Assembly (NCBI GenBank): GCA_016200915.1
Contig: JACQDV010000016.1
Location: 1-40,804 of the forward strand
DNA: 40,804 bases
Reading direction: 5' to 3'
DNA from: Sphingobacteriales bacterium
GTDB taxonomy: Bacteria > Bacteroidota > Bacteroidia > Chitinophagales > Chitinophagaceae
How positions within the stretch are numbered: position 1 is the first letter of the stretch; each line of letters begins with the position of its first letter. Under the pieces are notes generated by a model, which ran no database searches, was not told the origin of the DNA, and saw only the letters and a list, made by a program, of their open reading frames with translations. Below are positions 26,383 through 34,355 of the stretch, piece by piece. The position numbers and the translations under genes are program-made.

Positions 26383-26853
26383 ATGGAACGTATCTGTCTC
26401 TTCCCCGGAACTTTTGACCCCATCACTATTGGTCATTTGGATATTATTAACCGTTCATTAGATTTGTTTGACAAACTGGTGATCGGTATTGGCCGTAATG
26501 CAAGCAAGGTTTCTATGTTTAGTGAAGAGCAGCGATTGGAATGGATAAAAGAAATTTTTAAAAATGAACCTAAAGTAAGCGCCGTAGTATATGAAGGGTT
26601 AACTGTTGATTGCTGTAAACAGGTTGGCGCCAATTATATTCTCCGGGGTATTCGTTATGTAAACGACTTTGAATATGAGAAAGCTATTGCTGATATGAAC
26701 CGCAGCTTAGATGGTAATATTGAAACGATCTTCTTAACCTGTTTGCCACAATATACTTCTGTAGCTTCTACATTAGTGAGAGATGTGATCCGTAATGGAG
26801 GAGATGCTGCACCGTTCTTACCCGAAGCAGTAAGAAAGTCATTAAAAAAGTAA
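26383..26853 (+). CDS. coaD: Phosphopantetheine adenylyltransferase
   Basis: The ATG at 26383 (MERICLFPGTFDPITIGH) is the natural CoaD start; the frame extends 10 codons further upstream without homology. The product of about 156 residues matches the usual size. Motifs: the nucleotide-binding FPGTFDPITIGHLDII, RGIRYVNDFEYE and the C-terminal ASTLVRDVIRNGG. CoaD transfers AMP to 4'-phosphopantetheine to give dephospho-CoA, the penultimate step of CoA synthesis. It is followed by a repeat-rich 90-bp gap and the thioesterase gene. Confidence 0.95.
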   Translation: MERICLFPGTFDPITIGHLDIINRSLDLFDKLVIGIGRNASKVSMFSEEQRLEWIKEIFKNEPKVSAVVYEGLTVDCCKQVGANYILRGIRYVNDFEYEKAIADMNRSLDGNIETIFLTCLPQYTSVASTLVRDVIRNGGDAAPFLPEAVRKSLKK

Positions 26854-26943
26854 TTTCAAGATTTGAAGATTTGAAAATTATTTAATCAAACCGCATTCCT
26901 GAAATCTTAAAATCTTGAAACCACAAACTAAAAACCAAAAACT
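26854..26943. repeat. Imperfect inverted repeat and A-rich micro-repeats after coaD
   Basis: The 18-nt arms 26854-26871 and 26903-26920 match as an inverted repeat at 17 of 18 positions across a 31-nt spacer. The left arm continues a tandem AGATTTGA motif. The right arm runs into ACCACAAACTAAAAACC, a relative of the ACCACAA heptamer seen elsewhere in the window. Confidence 0.65.
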
Positions 26944-27378
26944 TTGAACTCAATCTGGTTTGATAAATCAATAACTGTTGAAAAAATAAAATCACTGAGT
27001 AATAATTCAATGATTGAACATCTTGGACTGGAGTGGTCTGAATTAGGCGATAATTACATTAAAGCAAAATTACCTGTTGATCATCGTACCCGCCAGCCTT
27101 TTGGATTATTGCATGGCGGAGCGTCCTGTATGCTGGCAGAAACTTTAGGTAGTTATGCTTCTCACCTGGTGGTGGATGCTGAGAAGTTCTTTTGTGTAGG
27201 ATTAGAAATTAATGCCAATCATGTACGTGGTGTTAAGGATGGGTTTGTAGAAGGTATTTGCACACCCATTCATCTCGGGAATAGTTCACATATATGGGAC
27301 ATTAAGATTTATGATGAAAAGGGCAAGCTGGCTTGTATTAGCAGATTAACCGTTGCAATTTTAAAGAAACCAGCTTAA
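26944..27378 (+). CDS. Hotdog-fold thioesterase (PaaI/YbdB-like)
   Basis: 144 residues from a TTG start; an ATG at 27010 would drop the first helix that family members usually keep. The hotdog core is clear: KLPVDHRTRQPFGLLHGG followed by ASCMLAETLGSYAS, then VGLEINANHVRG. The HGG motif and the acidic residue in LAETLG are the usual catalytic features. It probably hydrolyses a CoA thioester such as 1,4-dihydroxy-2-naphthoyl-CoA or a phenylacetyl-type substrate; menaquinone synthesis is a guess with no neighbouring men genes. Its stop codon overlaps that of the converging NUDIX gene by 3 nt. Confidence 0.85.
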   Translation: MNSIWFDKSITVEKIKSLSNNSMIEHLGLEWSELGDNYIKAKLPVDHRTRQPFGLLHGGASCMLAETLGSYASHLVVDAEKFFCVGLEINANHVRGVKDGFVEGICTPIHLGNSSHIWDIKIYDEKGKLACISRLTVAILKKPA

Positions 27379-27992
27379 ACAGCTTTTAATACTTCAGCAA
27401 TAGAAGGATAGGTATTCTGCAAATATTTTTCCAGCTGATCTTTTTTAACCCAATTGATTTCTAATATATCTTCTGTTGTTTGAGGAATGATTTCTTCTTT
27501 TGAAGAAGCTTTCATTTTATACCAGTGACTTTCTTTTAAAATATGCTTGCCATATTCATCGTAAGTATGATAAGTAACGGTGATCTTATCTTTCAGTTTT
27601 ATTGTTTGTAAACCTGTTTCTTCCTGCACTTCTCTTATAGCACATTGCTCGATTGTTTCTCCTTTATCTAATTTCCCTTTCGGTAAATCCCACTTTCCTC
27701 TTCTGAATATCAGCAACCATTCATGTTTTTCATTTTCTACCAATCCGCCCCCGGCTTGTATAATGGTAAAATGTTTCCAGAATGTTTTCTTTAATTTATC
27801 TAAATCCTCATGATAAAAAATACCGGCATGAATCTTTGCTGTTTTCATCTCATGAATCATTGATTTTACTGCCGGTCCCGAAAACTCATCAATAAACACT
27901 GCATCATCATGATGAATCAGTTTTTCCAATTCACCTTCAATAGCATTGCAGAGGTAAAGCGGTTTGTCGTTAAAGTAAATTTTGATATACAT
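27375..27992 (-). CDS. NUDIX hydrolase
   Basis: 205 residues. The NUDIX box is complete: GKLDKGETIEQCAIREVQEE then TGL, with all Glu ligands present. The first third (about 1-70) is an additional alpha/beta segment containing HHDDAVFIDEFSG. Homologues are widespread in Bacteroidota and are usually annotated simply as NUDIX hydrolases; a nucleoside diphosphate derivative is the expected substrate. It is divergent from pyrE. A simple-repeat region separates the two starts. Confidence 0.88.
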   Translation of the reverse strand: MYIKIYFNDKPLYLCNAIEGELEKLIHHDDAVFIDEFSGPAVKSMIHEMKTAKIHAGIFYHEDLDKLKKTFWKHFTIIQAGGGLVENEKHEWLLIFRRGKWDLPKGKLDKGETIEQCAIREVQEETGLQTIKLKDKITVTYHTYDEYGKHILKESHWYKMKASSKEEIIPQTTEDILEINWVKKDQLEKYLQNTYPSIAEVLKAV

Positions 27993-27999
27993 GTTGCCA

Positions 28000-28100
28000 A
28001 TTGAAAATTGATAGTTGATAATGGATATTTGATATTTGAAATGTTTGCATGTTTATTGTCATTCTCAATTATCCATTGTTCACTATCCACTATCCACTAT
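28000..28100. repeat. Opposed simple repeats between the NUDIX gene and pyrE
   Basis: Block 28000-28040 is made of ATTGATAGTTGATAATGGAT-like units. Block 28066-28100 contains the opposite-strand equivalents: CAATTATCCATTG, then CACTATC twice and CACTAT. The 7-nt period is the same as in the ACCACAA array. Confidence 0.6.
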
Positions 28101-28104
28101 TTCT

Positions 28105-28112
28105 TATCTTCG
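28105..28112 (+). promoter_or_regulatory. Candidate -7 box of pyrE, start-proximal
   Basis: TATCTTCG ends 4 nt before the pyrE ATG. If used, transcription would begin at or next to the start codon (leaderless mRNA). Confidence 0.35.
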
Positions 28113-28116
28113 CCGC

Positions 28117-28749
28117 ATGACAAACGAAAAAGCCGTTGCCGAAAAGCTGTTACAAATTAATGCGATAAAATTAAATCCCCAACAACCTTTTACCTGGGCC
28201 AGCGGATGGAAAAGTCCTATTTACTGCGATAACCGTAAAGTGCTTTCATTCCCCTTTATCCGTGATTTTATAAAAAGTGAGATGTGCAATGTAATTTTTG
28301 AAAAATATCCTGATGCAGACTTGCTGGCGGGAGTGGCAACTGCGGGTATAGCCTGGGGTGCAATGGCAGCTGATCAGTTAAAGTTACCTTATGTTTATGT
28401 TCGGTCTAAACCAAAAGAACATGGTATGGGTAACCAGGTGGAGGGTTTTTATGAAGCCGGGCAAAAAACAGTGGTGATTGAAGATTTAATCTCAACCGGT
28501 AAATCCAGTTTGGAAATATGTGAAGTGCTCCGCAGCCAGGGATTAGAAGTAATTGGTGTGGTTTCCATTTTTAATTATGGGTTTGAAATAGCGAAACAGG
28601 CATTTGAAAAAGCTGGTTTTACCTTTACTTCATTAACCAATTATGAGACTTTAATTAGTCTCGCATTAGAGAAAAATATTGTTTCAGCAGACCAGGAGAA
28701 TATTTTGTTAAAGTGGCGTATTGATCCTGCCAACTGGAACGGTAATTAA
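28117..28749 (+). CDS. pyrE: Orotate phosphoribosyltransferase
   Basis: The ATG at 28117 (MTNEKAVAEKLLQINAIKL) is chosen because the preceding 27 codons derive from simple repeats. The product of 210 residues is normal for PyrE. Features: FTWASGWKSPIYCDNRK, RSKPKEHGMGNQVEG with the catalytic loop, and the PRPP motif VVIEDLISTGKSS. PyrE joins orotate and PRPP to form OMP. It is not close to the other pyrimidine-like gene (15195-16457). A secreted HMA-like gene follows. Confidence 0.93.
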   Translation: MTNEKAVAEKLLQINAIKLNPQQPFTWASGWKSPIYCDNRKVLSFPFIRDFIKSEMCNVIFEKYPDADLLAGVATAGIAWGAMAADQLKLPYVYVRSKPKEHGMGNQVEGFYEAGQKTVVIEDLISTGKSSLEICEVLRSQGLEVIGVVSIFNYGFEIAKQAFEKAGFTFTSLTNYETLISLALEKNIVSADQENILLKWRIDPANWNGN

Positions 28750-28772
28750 TAATTTTGAATAAATATATTTCT

Positions 28773-29150
28773 ATGAAGAATATCATTGCTGCGTTTATTG
28801 TTTTATTGATGGCAGGTTCTGCCAATGCTCAGCAAAAATTAGTTGTTACGGCAAAGATCAGTGTACCTACTATACAAGGTCAGCCGTGTAAAGAACGATT
28901 AGAACAGTTTTTGAAATATGAAGAAGGTGTAACCAAAGCAGTAGTGGATATAAGAAAAAAAATTGTTACGGTTACTTTTTATACGGATCATACCAATATT
29001 GAAAATGTAAAAACAGCTATTGCTAATTGTGGGTTTGATGCGGATGATGTAAAGGCTAACCAGGACGTTTATAATAAACTCCCTACCGACTGTAAGAAAC
29101 CGGAAGACAGACCAGGCTATGATCCAAAGAATCCTAAAAAGAAGAATTAA
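28773..29150 (+). CDS. Secreted heavy-metal-associated (HMA) domain protein
   Basis: About 125 residues from the ATG at 28773, with signal peptide MKNIIAAFIVLLMAGSANAQ; a TTG at 28755 would spoil the signal start. The body has the ferredoxin-like HMA pattern (VVTAKISV, GVTKAVVDIRKKIVTVTF, IENVKTAIANCGFDAD). The metal site normally MxCxxC reads GQPCKERL, so only one of the two Cys is present. Metal binding is therefore doubtful or uses other Cys residues (NCGF, DCKK). The tail PGYDPKNPKKKN is low complexity. Confidence 0.8.
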   Translation: MKNIIAAFIVLLMAGSANAQQKLVVTAKISVPTIQGQPCKERLEQFLKYEEGVTKAVVDIRKKIVTVTFYTDHTNIENVKTAIANCGFDADDVKANQDVYNKLPTDCKKPEDRPGYDPKNPKKKN

Positions 29151-29173
29151 TCAATGATAGCTTATTAGTAAAA

Positions 29174-29199
29174 GCAACTATATATGGTTGTTTTTTTTT
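29174..29199 (+). terminator. Candidate terminator before the lgt-like gene
   Basis: CAAC and GTTG flank TATATATG and are followed by nine T. The stem is short (4-6 bp with wobble), so this is a weak call supported mainly by the T run. Confidence 0.45.
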
Positions 29200-29251
29200 A
29201 TTTATGGCTGCCATCAAATTTTAATTTATCATTGCACATTAAATTTTCGAA

Positions 29252-30532
29252 ATGTATCCCAACCTGTATAGTTTTTTAAAAGAAGTATTTGGTATTGAGT
29301 GGGGCTGGACAAGAATCATCAATTCATTTGGTTTTTTTGTAGCATTATCTTTCATTGCTGCAGCTTATACATTGATACTTGAATTTAAACGTAAAGAGAA
29401 ACAAGGCTTATTGGGTTATAAAGAAGTGGAAGTGGAAGTAGGCAAACCTGCCTCACCGGGTGAATTGCTGGTGAACTTCCTCGTAGGTTTTGTTTTTGGG
29501 TATAAAATTATAGGAGCTATAACGGCAAGTGATGCATTAAAAGATCCTCAGAGTTATATTTTTTCAAGCCAGGGAAATGCTTTGTGGGGATTGATACTTG
29601 GTGTATTGATGGCAGGTGTAAGATGGTACGAAAAGAACAAGCAAAAAACAGCTAAGCCCGAAAAGAGAATGATTCGCATTTGGCCGCATGACAGAGTAGG
29701 AGATATTACCATCGTGGCTGCCTTATATGGTTTTCTTGGTGCTAAAATTTTTCATAACCTCGAAAACTGGGGTGATTTTGTAAAAGATCCATTGGGTTCA
29801 TTAACTTCCTTTAGCGGGTTAACATTTTATGGTGGATTAATCGTTGCCGGTTTTGGAGTTTCTTTTTATTGTATCAAAAGAGGAATCGGTTTTCGTCATT
29901 TAATTGATGCAGCAGCACCAGGATTAATGCTGGCATATGCCATAGGTCGTATTGGTTGCCAGGTTGCCGGTGATGGTGACTGGGGAATATTGAACAGTGC
30001 TTATCTTGCTGACTCAACAGCCAAGGTAAGGTTAGCGGCGCCTAATGAAATCGATCTGACCATAGCCACTAACAGTACTTTTTATGGGAGTAAAGAATTT
30101 CACGAGTTTGAAAGAATACCAATGAAATCATTTAAGGCACCATCCTTTCTCCCTGCCTGGACGGTTGCTTATTCTTATCCTCACAATGTAAACAGCCAGG
30201 GTATTCCTTTGGCGGGATGTAAAGAAGAAGAACATTGTAGCTATTTGCCGGTTCCGGTTTTCCCAACACCATTATATGAAACAGTGATGGGAACAATACT
30301 TTTCTTTATTCTATGGGGGCTACGAAAGAAACTAAAAGCGCCGGGTACTTTATTTGCCGTTTATCTTATCGTAAATGGAATTGAACGGTTTTTTATTGAG
30401 CAAATAAGAGTGAATACAAAATATCACTATCTGCCATTCGAACCAACACAGGCTGAATTAATATCTCTTGGGCTTATTATTACTGGTATTATTATGTGGA
30501 TTGTTTATAGTCGCAAAAAGCAGATTCAATAA
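29252..30532 (+). CDS. lgt: Prolipoprotein diacylglyceryl transferase, long Bacteroidota form
   Basis: 426 residues, longer than the roughly 270-290 of classical Lgt. It has several membrane helices plus motifs DRVGDITIVAALYGFLGAKI, GLTFYGGLIVAG and AIGRIGCQVAGDGDWG, with the late FPTPLYE block. Lgt moves a diacylglyceryl group onto the lipobox Cys of prolipoproteins in the inner membrane. In E. coli the signature is GRIGNF with essential Asn146; here that position is Cys, and the later Glu151 position is Asp. About 75 residues between GDGDWG and FPTPLYE, and a charged segment near 125-140, account for the extra length. The assignment is by family blocks, with altered signature residues. Confidence 0.85.
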   Translation: MYPNLYSFLKEVFGIEWGWTRIINSFGFFVALSFIAAAYTLILEFKRKEKQGLLGYKEVEVEVGKPASPGELLVNFLVGFVFGYKIIGAITASDALKDPQSYIFSSQGNALWGLILGVLMAGVRWYEKNKQKTAKPEKRMIRIWPHDRVGDITIVAALYGFLGAKIFHNLENWGDFVKDPLGSLTSFSGLTFYGGLIVAGFGVSFYCIKRGIGFRHLIDAAAPGLMLAYAIGRIGCQVAGDGDWGILNSAYLADSTAKVRLAAPNEIDLTIATNSTFYGSKEFHEFERIPMKSFKAPSFLPAWTVAYSYPHNVNSQGIPLAGCKEEEHCSYLPVPVFPTPLYETVMGTILFFILWGLRKKLKAPGTLFAVYLIVNGIERFFIEQIRVNTKYHYLPFEPTQAELISLGLIITGIIMWIVYSRKKQIQ

Positions 30533-30631
30533 TAGCTGCAGATTAAGTACACAGTTTGCTCCGGTTTTTAAACAGTTGACGAATACCAGACAAAGGATTA
30601 ATCTTTTTGTACCTTTCTTTGGCATAATTAC

Positions 30632-31816
30632 ATGCCTCCCCAAATACAAAATATCAATCTCAATGATGAACAGTTATTAATAAAGCTATTTACCGGTTTA
30701 TTTTTTCTTGTGCTGGGAATTATTGCCATGTTCAGGTATGATCGGTTGTTTATAAAATGGATCAAAAATGAATGGTGGCGAAAGAATCTCGCTGTAATCC
30801 TCGTTAGCGAATTGTTCTTTTTTGCCGTGGCCCCAATATATCCGGATGTTCAGCGCATGATCAATAATTTCGGATTGGTATTTACATTGATTTCTTACCC
30901 GATAGCCTTTGCCCTTATGGTATTCCTTATCTATAACCTTTTTAAGAAGATATATAATATTAAATACTTACAGGGAAAGACATTCGCAACAAAGCAATTA
31001 TGGATGACAGTATCTATTATCATTGCCGGCTGTCTTGTGATACTTCCAATCAATTATGTGAGTAATGGCTTTTCGTTAAGGTATTATGCCCTGTCTTGTT
31101 TATGGGCGGTTTTCTTTGGCGGACTGGTGAGTATTTTTAATATTGTGAGGAATTATATTGAGTTAGAGAGAAAACAAAAGTTGAGTGAAAAAGAATTAGA
31201 GCTGAGTAAACTACGGGAATTAAAAACGCAGGCCGAATTAGATGCATTGCATTCAAAGATCAATCCTCACTTTTTATACAATGCCTTAAATTCCATTGCC
31301 GATTTATCGGTGACAGATGGTAAGAAGGCAAGAAAAATGACTACAGCATTGGCCGATCTGTTCCGGTACAGCATCAATTACAGCAATCATAATTATGCGT
31401 CATTAAAAGAGGAGATGGAGATGGCTGAAACGTATCTTCAAATTGAAAAGATAAGGTTTGAAGATAAACTTGCTTACACAGTAAGGATAGATGATGAGGT
31501 AAAACATTATTTAGTTCCACGATTTTTATTACAACCCTTGGCTGAAAATGCAGTAAAGCATGGATTAAAATCAACCGGTACTGCTACCAGTGTTGAGTTG
31601 CATGCCGGAGTGAATGAAAATGGTTTGCTGATTGAAGTAAAAGACAACGGTCCTGTTTTCCCGGCTGATATTAATCCTGGCTATGGAATAAAAAGTGTTT
31701 ATGATAAACTTGATTTATTATTTTCCGGAAATTATGAAATACAGTTTAAAAATGAACCGGAAAAGAAAATTATCATTCACATTACTAAAATGATAAAAGA
31801 TGAACCCGTTGTTTAA
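30632..31816 (+). CDS. LytS/YehU-type sensor histidine kinase
   Basis: 394 residues. Four N-terminal membrane segments (about 17-32, 48-66, 78-100 and 125-148), then a coiled coil (SEKELELSKLRELKTQAELD) and the His-kinase region with SKINPHFLYNALNSIADL, where His is the phospho-acceptor. The ATPase N box is LLQPLAENAVKHGLKS. The gene overlaps the LytTR regulator by 17 bp, so the two form one two-component system. It is separated from lgt by 99 bp. Confidence 0.9.
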   Translation: MPPQIQNINLNDEQLLIKLFTGLFFLVLGIIAMFRYDRLFIKWIKNEWWRKNLAVILVSELFFFAVAPIYPDVQRMINNFGLVFTLISYPIAFALMVFLIYNLFKKIYNIKYLQGKTFATKQLWMTVSIIIAGCLVILPINYVSNGFSLRYYALSCLWAVFFGGLVSIFNIVRNYIELERKQKLSEKELELSKLRELKTQAELDALHSKINPHFLYNALNSIADLSVTDGKKARKMTTALADLFRYSINYSNHNYASLKEEMEMAETYLQIEKIRFEDKLAYTVRIDDEVKHYLVPRFLLQPLAENAVKHGLKSTGTATSVELHAGVNENGLLIEVKDNGPVFPADINPGYGIKSVYDKLDLLFSGNYEIQFKNEPEKKIIIHITKMIKDEPVV

Positions 31817-32567
31817 AGCAATAGTGGTGGACGATGAGCCTGCAGCAAGACGCTTATTGAAAAGCCTATTACTGGAGCACGGCCAAGTAGTAGAAGTTAT
31901 TGCAGAAGCTGGCAATGGAAAAGATGCAGTTAAATTAATACAGGAACTAAAGCCTGATGTTGTTTTCCTGGATATTCAAATGCCTGACTTAACCGGTTTT
32001 GAAGTTATTGAGCAATTAGATCATCAGCCCAATATCATATTTACCACAGCTTATGAGCAATATGCGTTAAAAGCATTTGAATCTTTTTCTATAGACTATA
32101 TTTTAAAACCAATCCGTGAAGAAAGGCTGAAGCAAAGTGTAGAAAAATTAAAATCGTTTGGAAAAGTCAACAAAGGAATTAATATCAGCAACATTAAAGA
32201 AATTATTGAACAACTGCATGCCCCCAAAAAAGCCACGGCATTACCGATAAAAATAGGAGAGAAGATCATTTTGCTCCGGTTTGAAAAAATAGCTTACCTG
32301 GAAGCGAATGATAAATATGTGAACGTCTTTATGGAAGATGGTCAAAAGTATTTGACCGATCAAACGCTTACAGCACTCGAAGAAAAATTACCCGAGCCTT
32401 TTGTTCGGGTTCAAAAATCATACATCATTAACAAGGAAAGAATAAAAGAAGTACATAAGCACTTTAACGGTCGTTTTGTATTAACTCTTGATGACAAGGG
32501 TCGCAATAGGATAACTACCGGTTTAACCTACAACGAAGCGGTTAAGTCTGCCTTGGGCCTCATTTGA
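31800..32567 (+). CDS. LytTR-family response regulator
   Basis: 255 residues. The receiver has VVDDEPAARRLL, the phospho-acceptor Asp in DVVFLDIQMPDLTGFE and the Lys in YILKPIREE. The LytTR DNA-binding domain follows (YLEANDKYVNVFMEDGQKY, FVRVQKSYIINKERI). Partner of the kinase that overlaps it. Targets cannot be told from sequence; the nearby restriction genes have their own controller. Confidence 0.9.
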   Translation: MNPLFKAIVVDDEPAARRLLKSLLLEHGQVVEVIAEAGNGKDAVKLIQELKPDVVFLDIQMPDLTGFEVIEQLDHQPNIIFTTAYEQYALKAFESFSIDYILKPIREERLKQSVEKLKSFGKVNKGINISNIKEIIEQLHAPKKATALPIKIGEKIILLRFEKIAYLEANDKYVNVFMEDGQKYLTDQTLTALEEKLPEPFVRVQKSYIINKERIKEVHKHFNGRFVLTLDDKGRNRITTGLTYNEAVKSALGLI

Positions 32568-32844
32568 ATTCACTCCTATCTTCTTGAAACTGCTTGATGT
32601 GTTATTTAATCAGTATCCGAGTAATAAGAATGGCAGGGTAATGGAATCCGTGACGGTGATAATTGAAAGTGATTATTACAATATTGCTGATTTTTATTGA
32701 TTTCTAAAAAACGATTCATCATGTTGGAACTGAAACAAAATAGATGTTGCAATGTTGATGCTTAATTAGTCAAACCCACCATAAGTAATACTTTTGTTAT
32801 CTTATAGTCTTTATAGAAAATGTGAATTATTTTTTTGAATACTT
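32563..32844. other. Gap before the restriction-modification genes, with a possible coding remnant
   Basis: From 32563 to a TGA at 32698-32700 the plus strand has a 45-codon open frame with protein-like composition (FLKLLDVLFNQYPSNKNG through IIESDYYNIADFY). No start or family was recognised. It could be the tail of a gene cut by insertion of the restriction-modification block, or chance. The rest of the gap is AT-rich. Confidence 0.25.
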
Positions 32845-32875
32845 TTTGGTTAGTAAATTTTAGATTATTAGTTTG
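32845..32875 (+). promoter_or_regulatory. Candidate promoter of the methyltransferase gene
   Basis: TTTG (32845-32848) as -33 and TAGTTTG (32869-32875) as a -7 box one base short of consensus, spaced by 20 nt. The controller half-site begins at the last base of this box, so bound protein would sit on the transcription start. Confidence 0.35.
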
Positions 32876-32890
32876 CATACTAAAGTTAGC
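32875..32890 (+). promoter_or_regulatory. Half-operator shared with the C gene, upstream of the methyltransferase
   Basis: GCATACTAAAGTTAGC differs at one of 16 positions from the proximal arm of the C-gene operator (GCATACTAAAGATAGC, minus strand 34606-34591). It is in the same orientation relative to its gene, ending 7 nt before the methyltransferase ATG. A clear second arm was not found here. Confidence 0.6.
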
Positions 32891-32897
32891 GTATAAA

Positions 32898-33764
32898 ATG
32901 GATAAATTGAAACTCATACAAAATGCTTTAGGAGAACCATACTATAGTAATGACTCTGTCTTTATTTACAATATGGATTGTCTTAAAGGTCTTAAAATGC
33001 TAAAGCATGCAGGCATTAAGATTGATGCGACAATCACAAGTCCACCATATAATATTGGCAAAGAATATGAGAAAGTTATGCCGGTTAACTCTTTTGTAAA
33101 TTGGTTAGTTGAGATAAGTAATGATATTTATGATATTACAAAGGCAGATGGATGTTACTTACTCAATGTCGGATATCTCGAAGTTCCTAAAAAAGGAAGA
33201 GCGGTACCAATCACATACTTAGTTTGGGATAAAATAAAGTTTTATTTAAACCAAGAAATAATTTGGAATTATGGTGCTGGTGTTGCAGCAAAACATTATT
33301 TGTCGCCAAGAAATGAAAAAATTCTTTGGTATTTGAAGGATGACGAAAATTATACTTTTAATTTAGATGATATACGTGACCCCGATGTAAAGTATCCAAA
33401 CCAAAAGAAAAAAGGGAAATTAAGATGTAATACATTGGGTAAAAACCCTTCTGATGTATGGCAAATAGCAAAAGTGACATCAGGAGCAAATAGGTCATCA
33501 GAGGAAAGAACAAGTCATCCTGCGCAATTTCCTGTTGATTTAATTACCAGAATGGTGATGGGCTTTACTAATAAAGGTGATATTGTACTTGATCCCTTTA
33601 TGGGTTCCGGCACGACTGCAGAAGTTTGTATGAATAATAATCGTTTATCAGTTGGATTTGAAATACGAGAAGATTATTGTCAAACCATTGCTGACAGACT
33701 TGAAAGTATAATTAAGGCAGAAAGTGTTAAAGCAATTTCCCCTACATTGTTTCAGGTAGTGTAG
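32898..33764 (+). CDS. Type II DNA methyltransferase, SPPY class (probable N4-cytosine)
   Basis: The ATG at 32898 (MDKLKLIQNALGEPYYSND) is preferred. The frame reaches a TTG at 32835, but the intervening DNA holds the promoter and operator half-site. 288 residues: the catalytic motif TSPPYN near 47-52 comes before the SAM-binding DPFMGSGTT near 232, the beta-class order. SPPY is typical of m4C enzymes, though N6-adenine members exist. It should protect the site cut by the restriction enzyme encoded convergently; the 3' ends overlap by 23 bp. Family resemblance of the partner to ScaI would predict a site like AGTACT, unproved. Confidence 0.88.
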   Translation: MDKLKLIQNALGEPYYSNDSVFIYNMDCLKGLKMLKHAGIKIDATITSPPYNIGKEYEKVMPVNSFVNWLVEISNDIYDITKADGCYLLNVGYLEVPKKGRAVPITYLVWDKIKFYLNQEIIWNYGAGVAAKHYLSPRNEKILWYLKDDENYTFNLDDIRDPDVKYPNQKKKGKLRCNTLGKNPSDVWQIAKVTSGANRSSEERTSHPAQFPVDLITRMVMGFTNKGDIVLDPFMGSGTTAEVCMNNNRLSVGFEIREDYCQTIADRLESIIKAESVKAISPTLFQVV

Positions 33765-34350
33765 GGTAAATTTGTTTGAGTTTATACTTATAAGCATCAG
33801 CACTTAATCTTGCTTGTTGGCCTGTAGCAGAATTCTGTGCAATCCAATCGGTGTGTTCTAAATAACCAAACCTGATTAACAAGATTTTAGGAAGATTTGG
33901 TTTTACATCTTTGAATTGCTCGAAGTTGATCGCAATGTAATACCCATTTTTATCTTTTTGCCCTTTACCTGAGAGAGGTTGGGCGTAACTTCTATTTGCA
34001 AAGATTTGATTCGGATGCGATGATCCTTTGATTTCAATTGACAATGAGCTGTCGGTAATACAATGTATATCCTTCTCGGTTTTTTCTGTACCAACTTTAT
34101 ATAAGCCAGGTTGTTTTAAACTTAAATAGTGTGCAACAAGCTCGTGTAGAAGAAAGCTCATAATTTGAGGAACTGGTTCGATTTCTTTTCCAATACTAAA
34201 TGAACCAATTTTAGACTTAAAAATATCATTCCAAGATTTTAATACCGTTTTAACGATTTCGTCAGATTTAATTGGATGCTTTGCGATTAATTGGTCAGTT
34301 ATTGCTGACCATTTGGAAACTGTCTTGCCGTGATACGGTGAATTTGGCAT
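33742..34350 (-). CDS. Type II restriction endonuclease, ScaI-like
   Basis: 202 residues. The likely PD-(D/E)xK centre is Asp94 in KDIHC, then Glu106-x-Lys108 in SIEIKGSS. The blocks SPYHGKTVSKW near the N-terminus, NQIFANRSYAQ and ATGQQARLSADAYKYKL match what I remember of the ScaI family; that resemblance is from memory and not searched. It would cut double-stranded DNA at the site protected by the neighbouring methyltransferase. It begins 5 bp after the C gene on the same strand, the usual C-then-R order, and so should be co-expressed with and delayed by the controller. Confidence 0.8.
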   Translation of the reverse strand: MPNSPYHGKTVSKWSAITDQLIAKHPIKSDEIVKTVLKSWNDIFKSKIGSFSIGKEIEPVPQIMSFLLHELVAHYLSLKQPGLYKVGTEKTEKDIHCITDSSLSIEIKGSSHPNQIFANRSYAQPLSGKGQKDKNGYYIAINFEQFKDVKPNLPKILLIRFGYLEHTDWIAQNSATGQQARLSADAYKYKLKQIYPTLPETM

Positions 34351-34355
34351 TAGAA

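Noticed and set aside
32835-32897. Upstream TTG start for the methyltransferase
   Set aside because: The added residues overlap the promoter and the controller half-site; the ATG at 32898 begins the family-like sequence.
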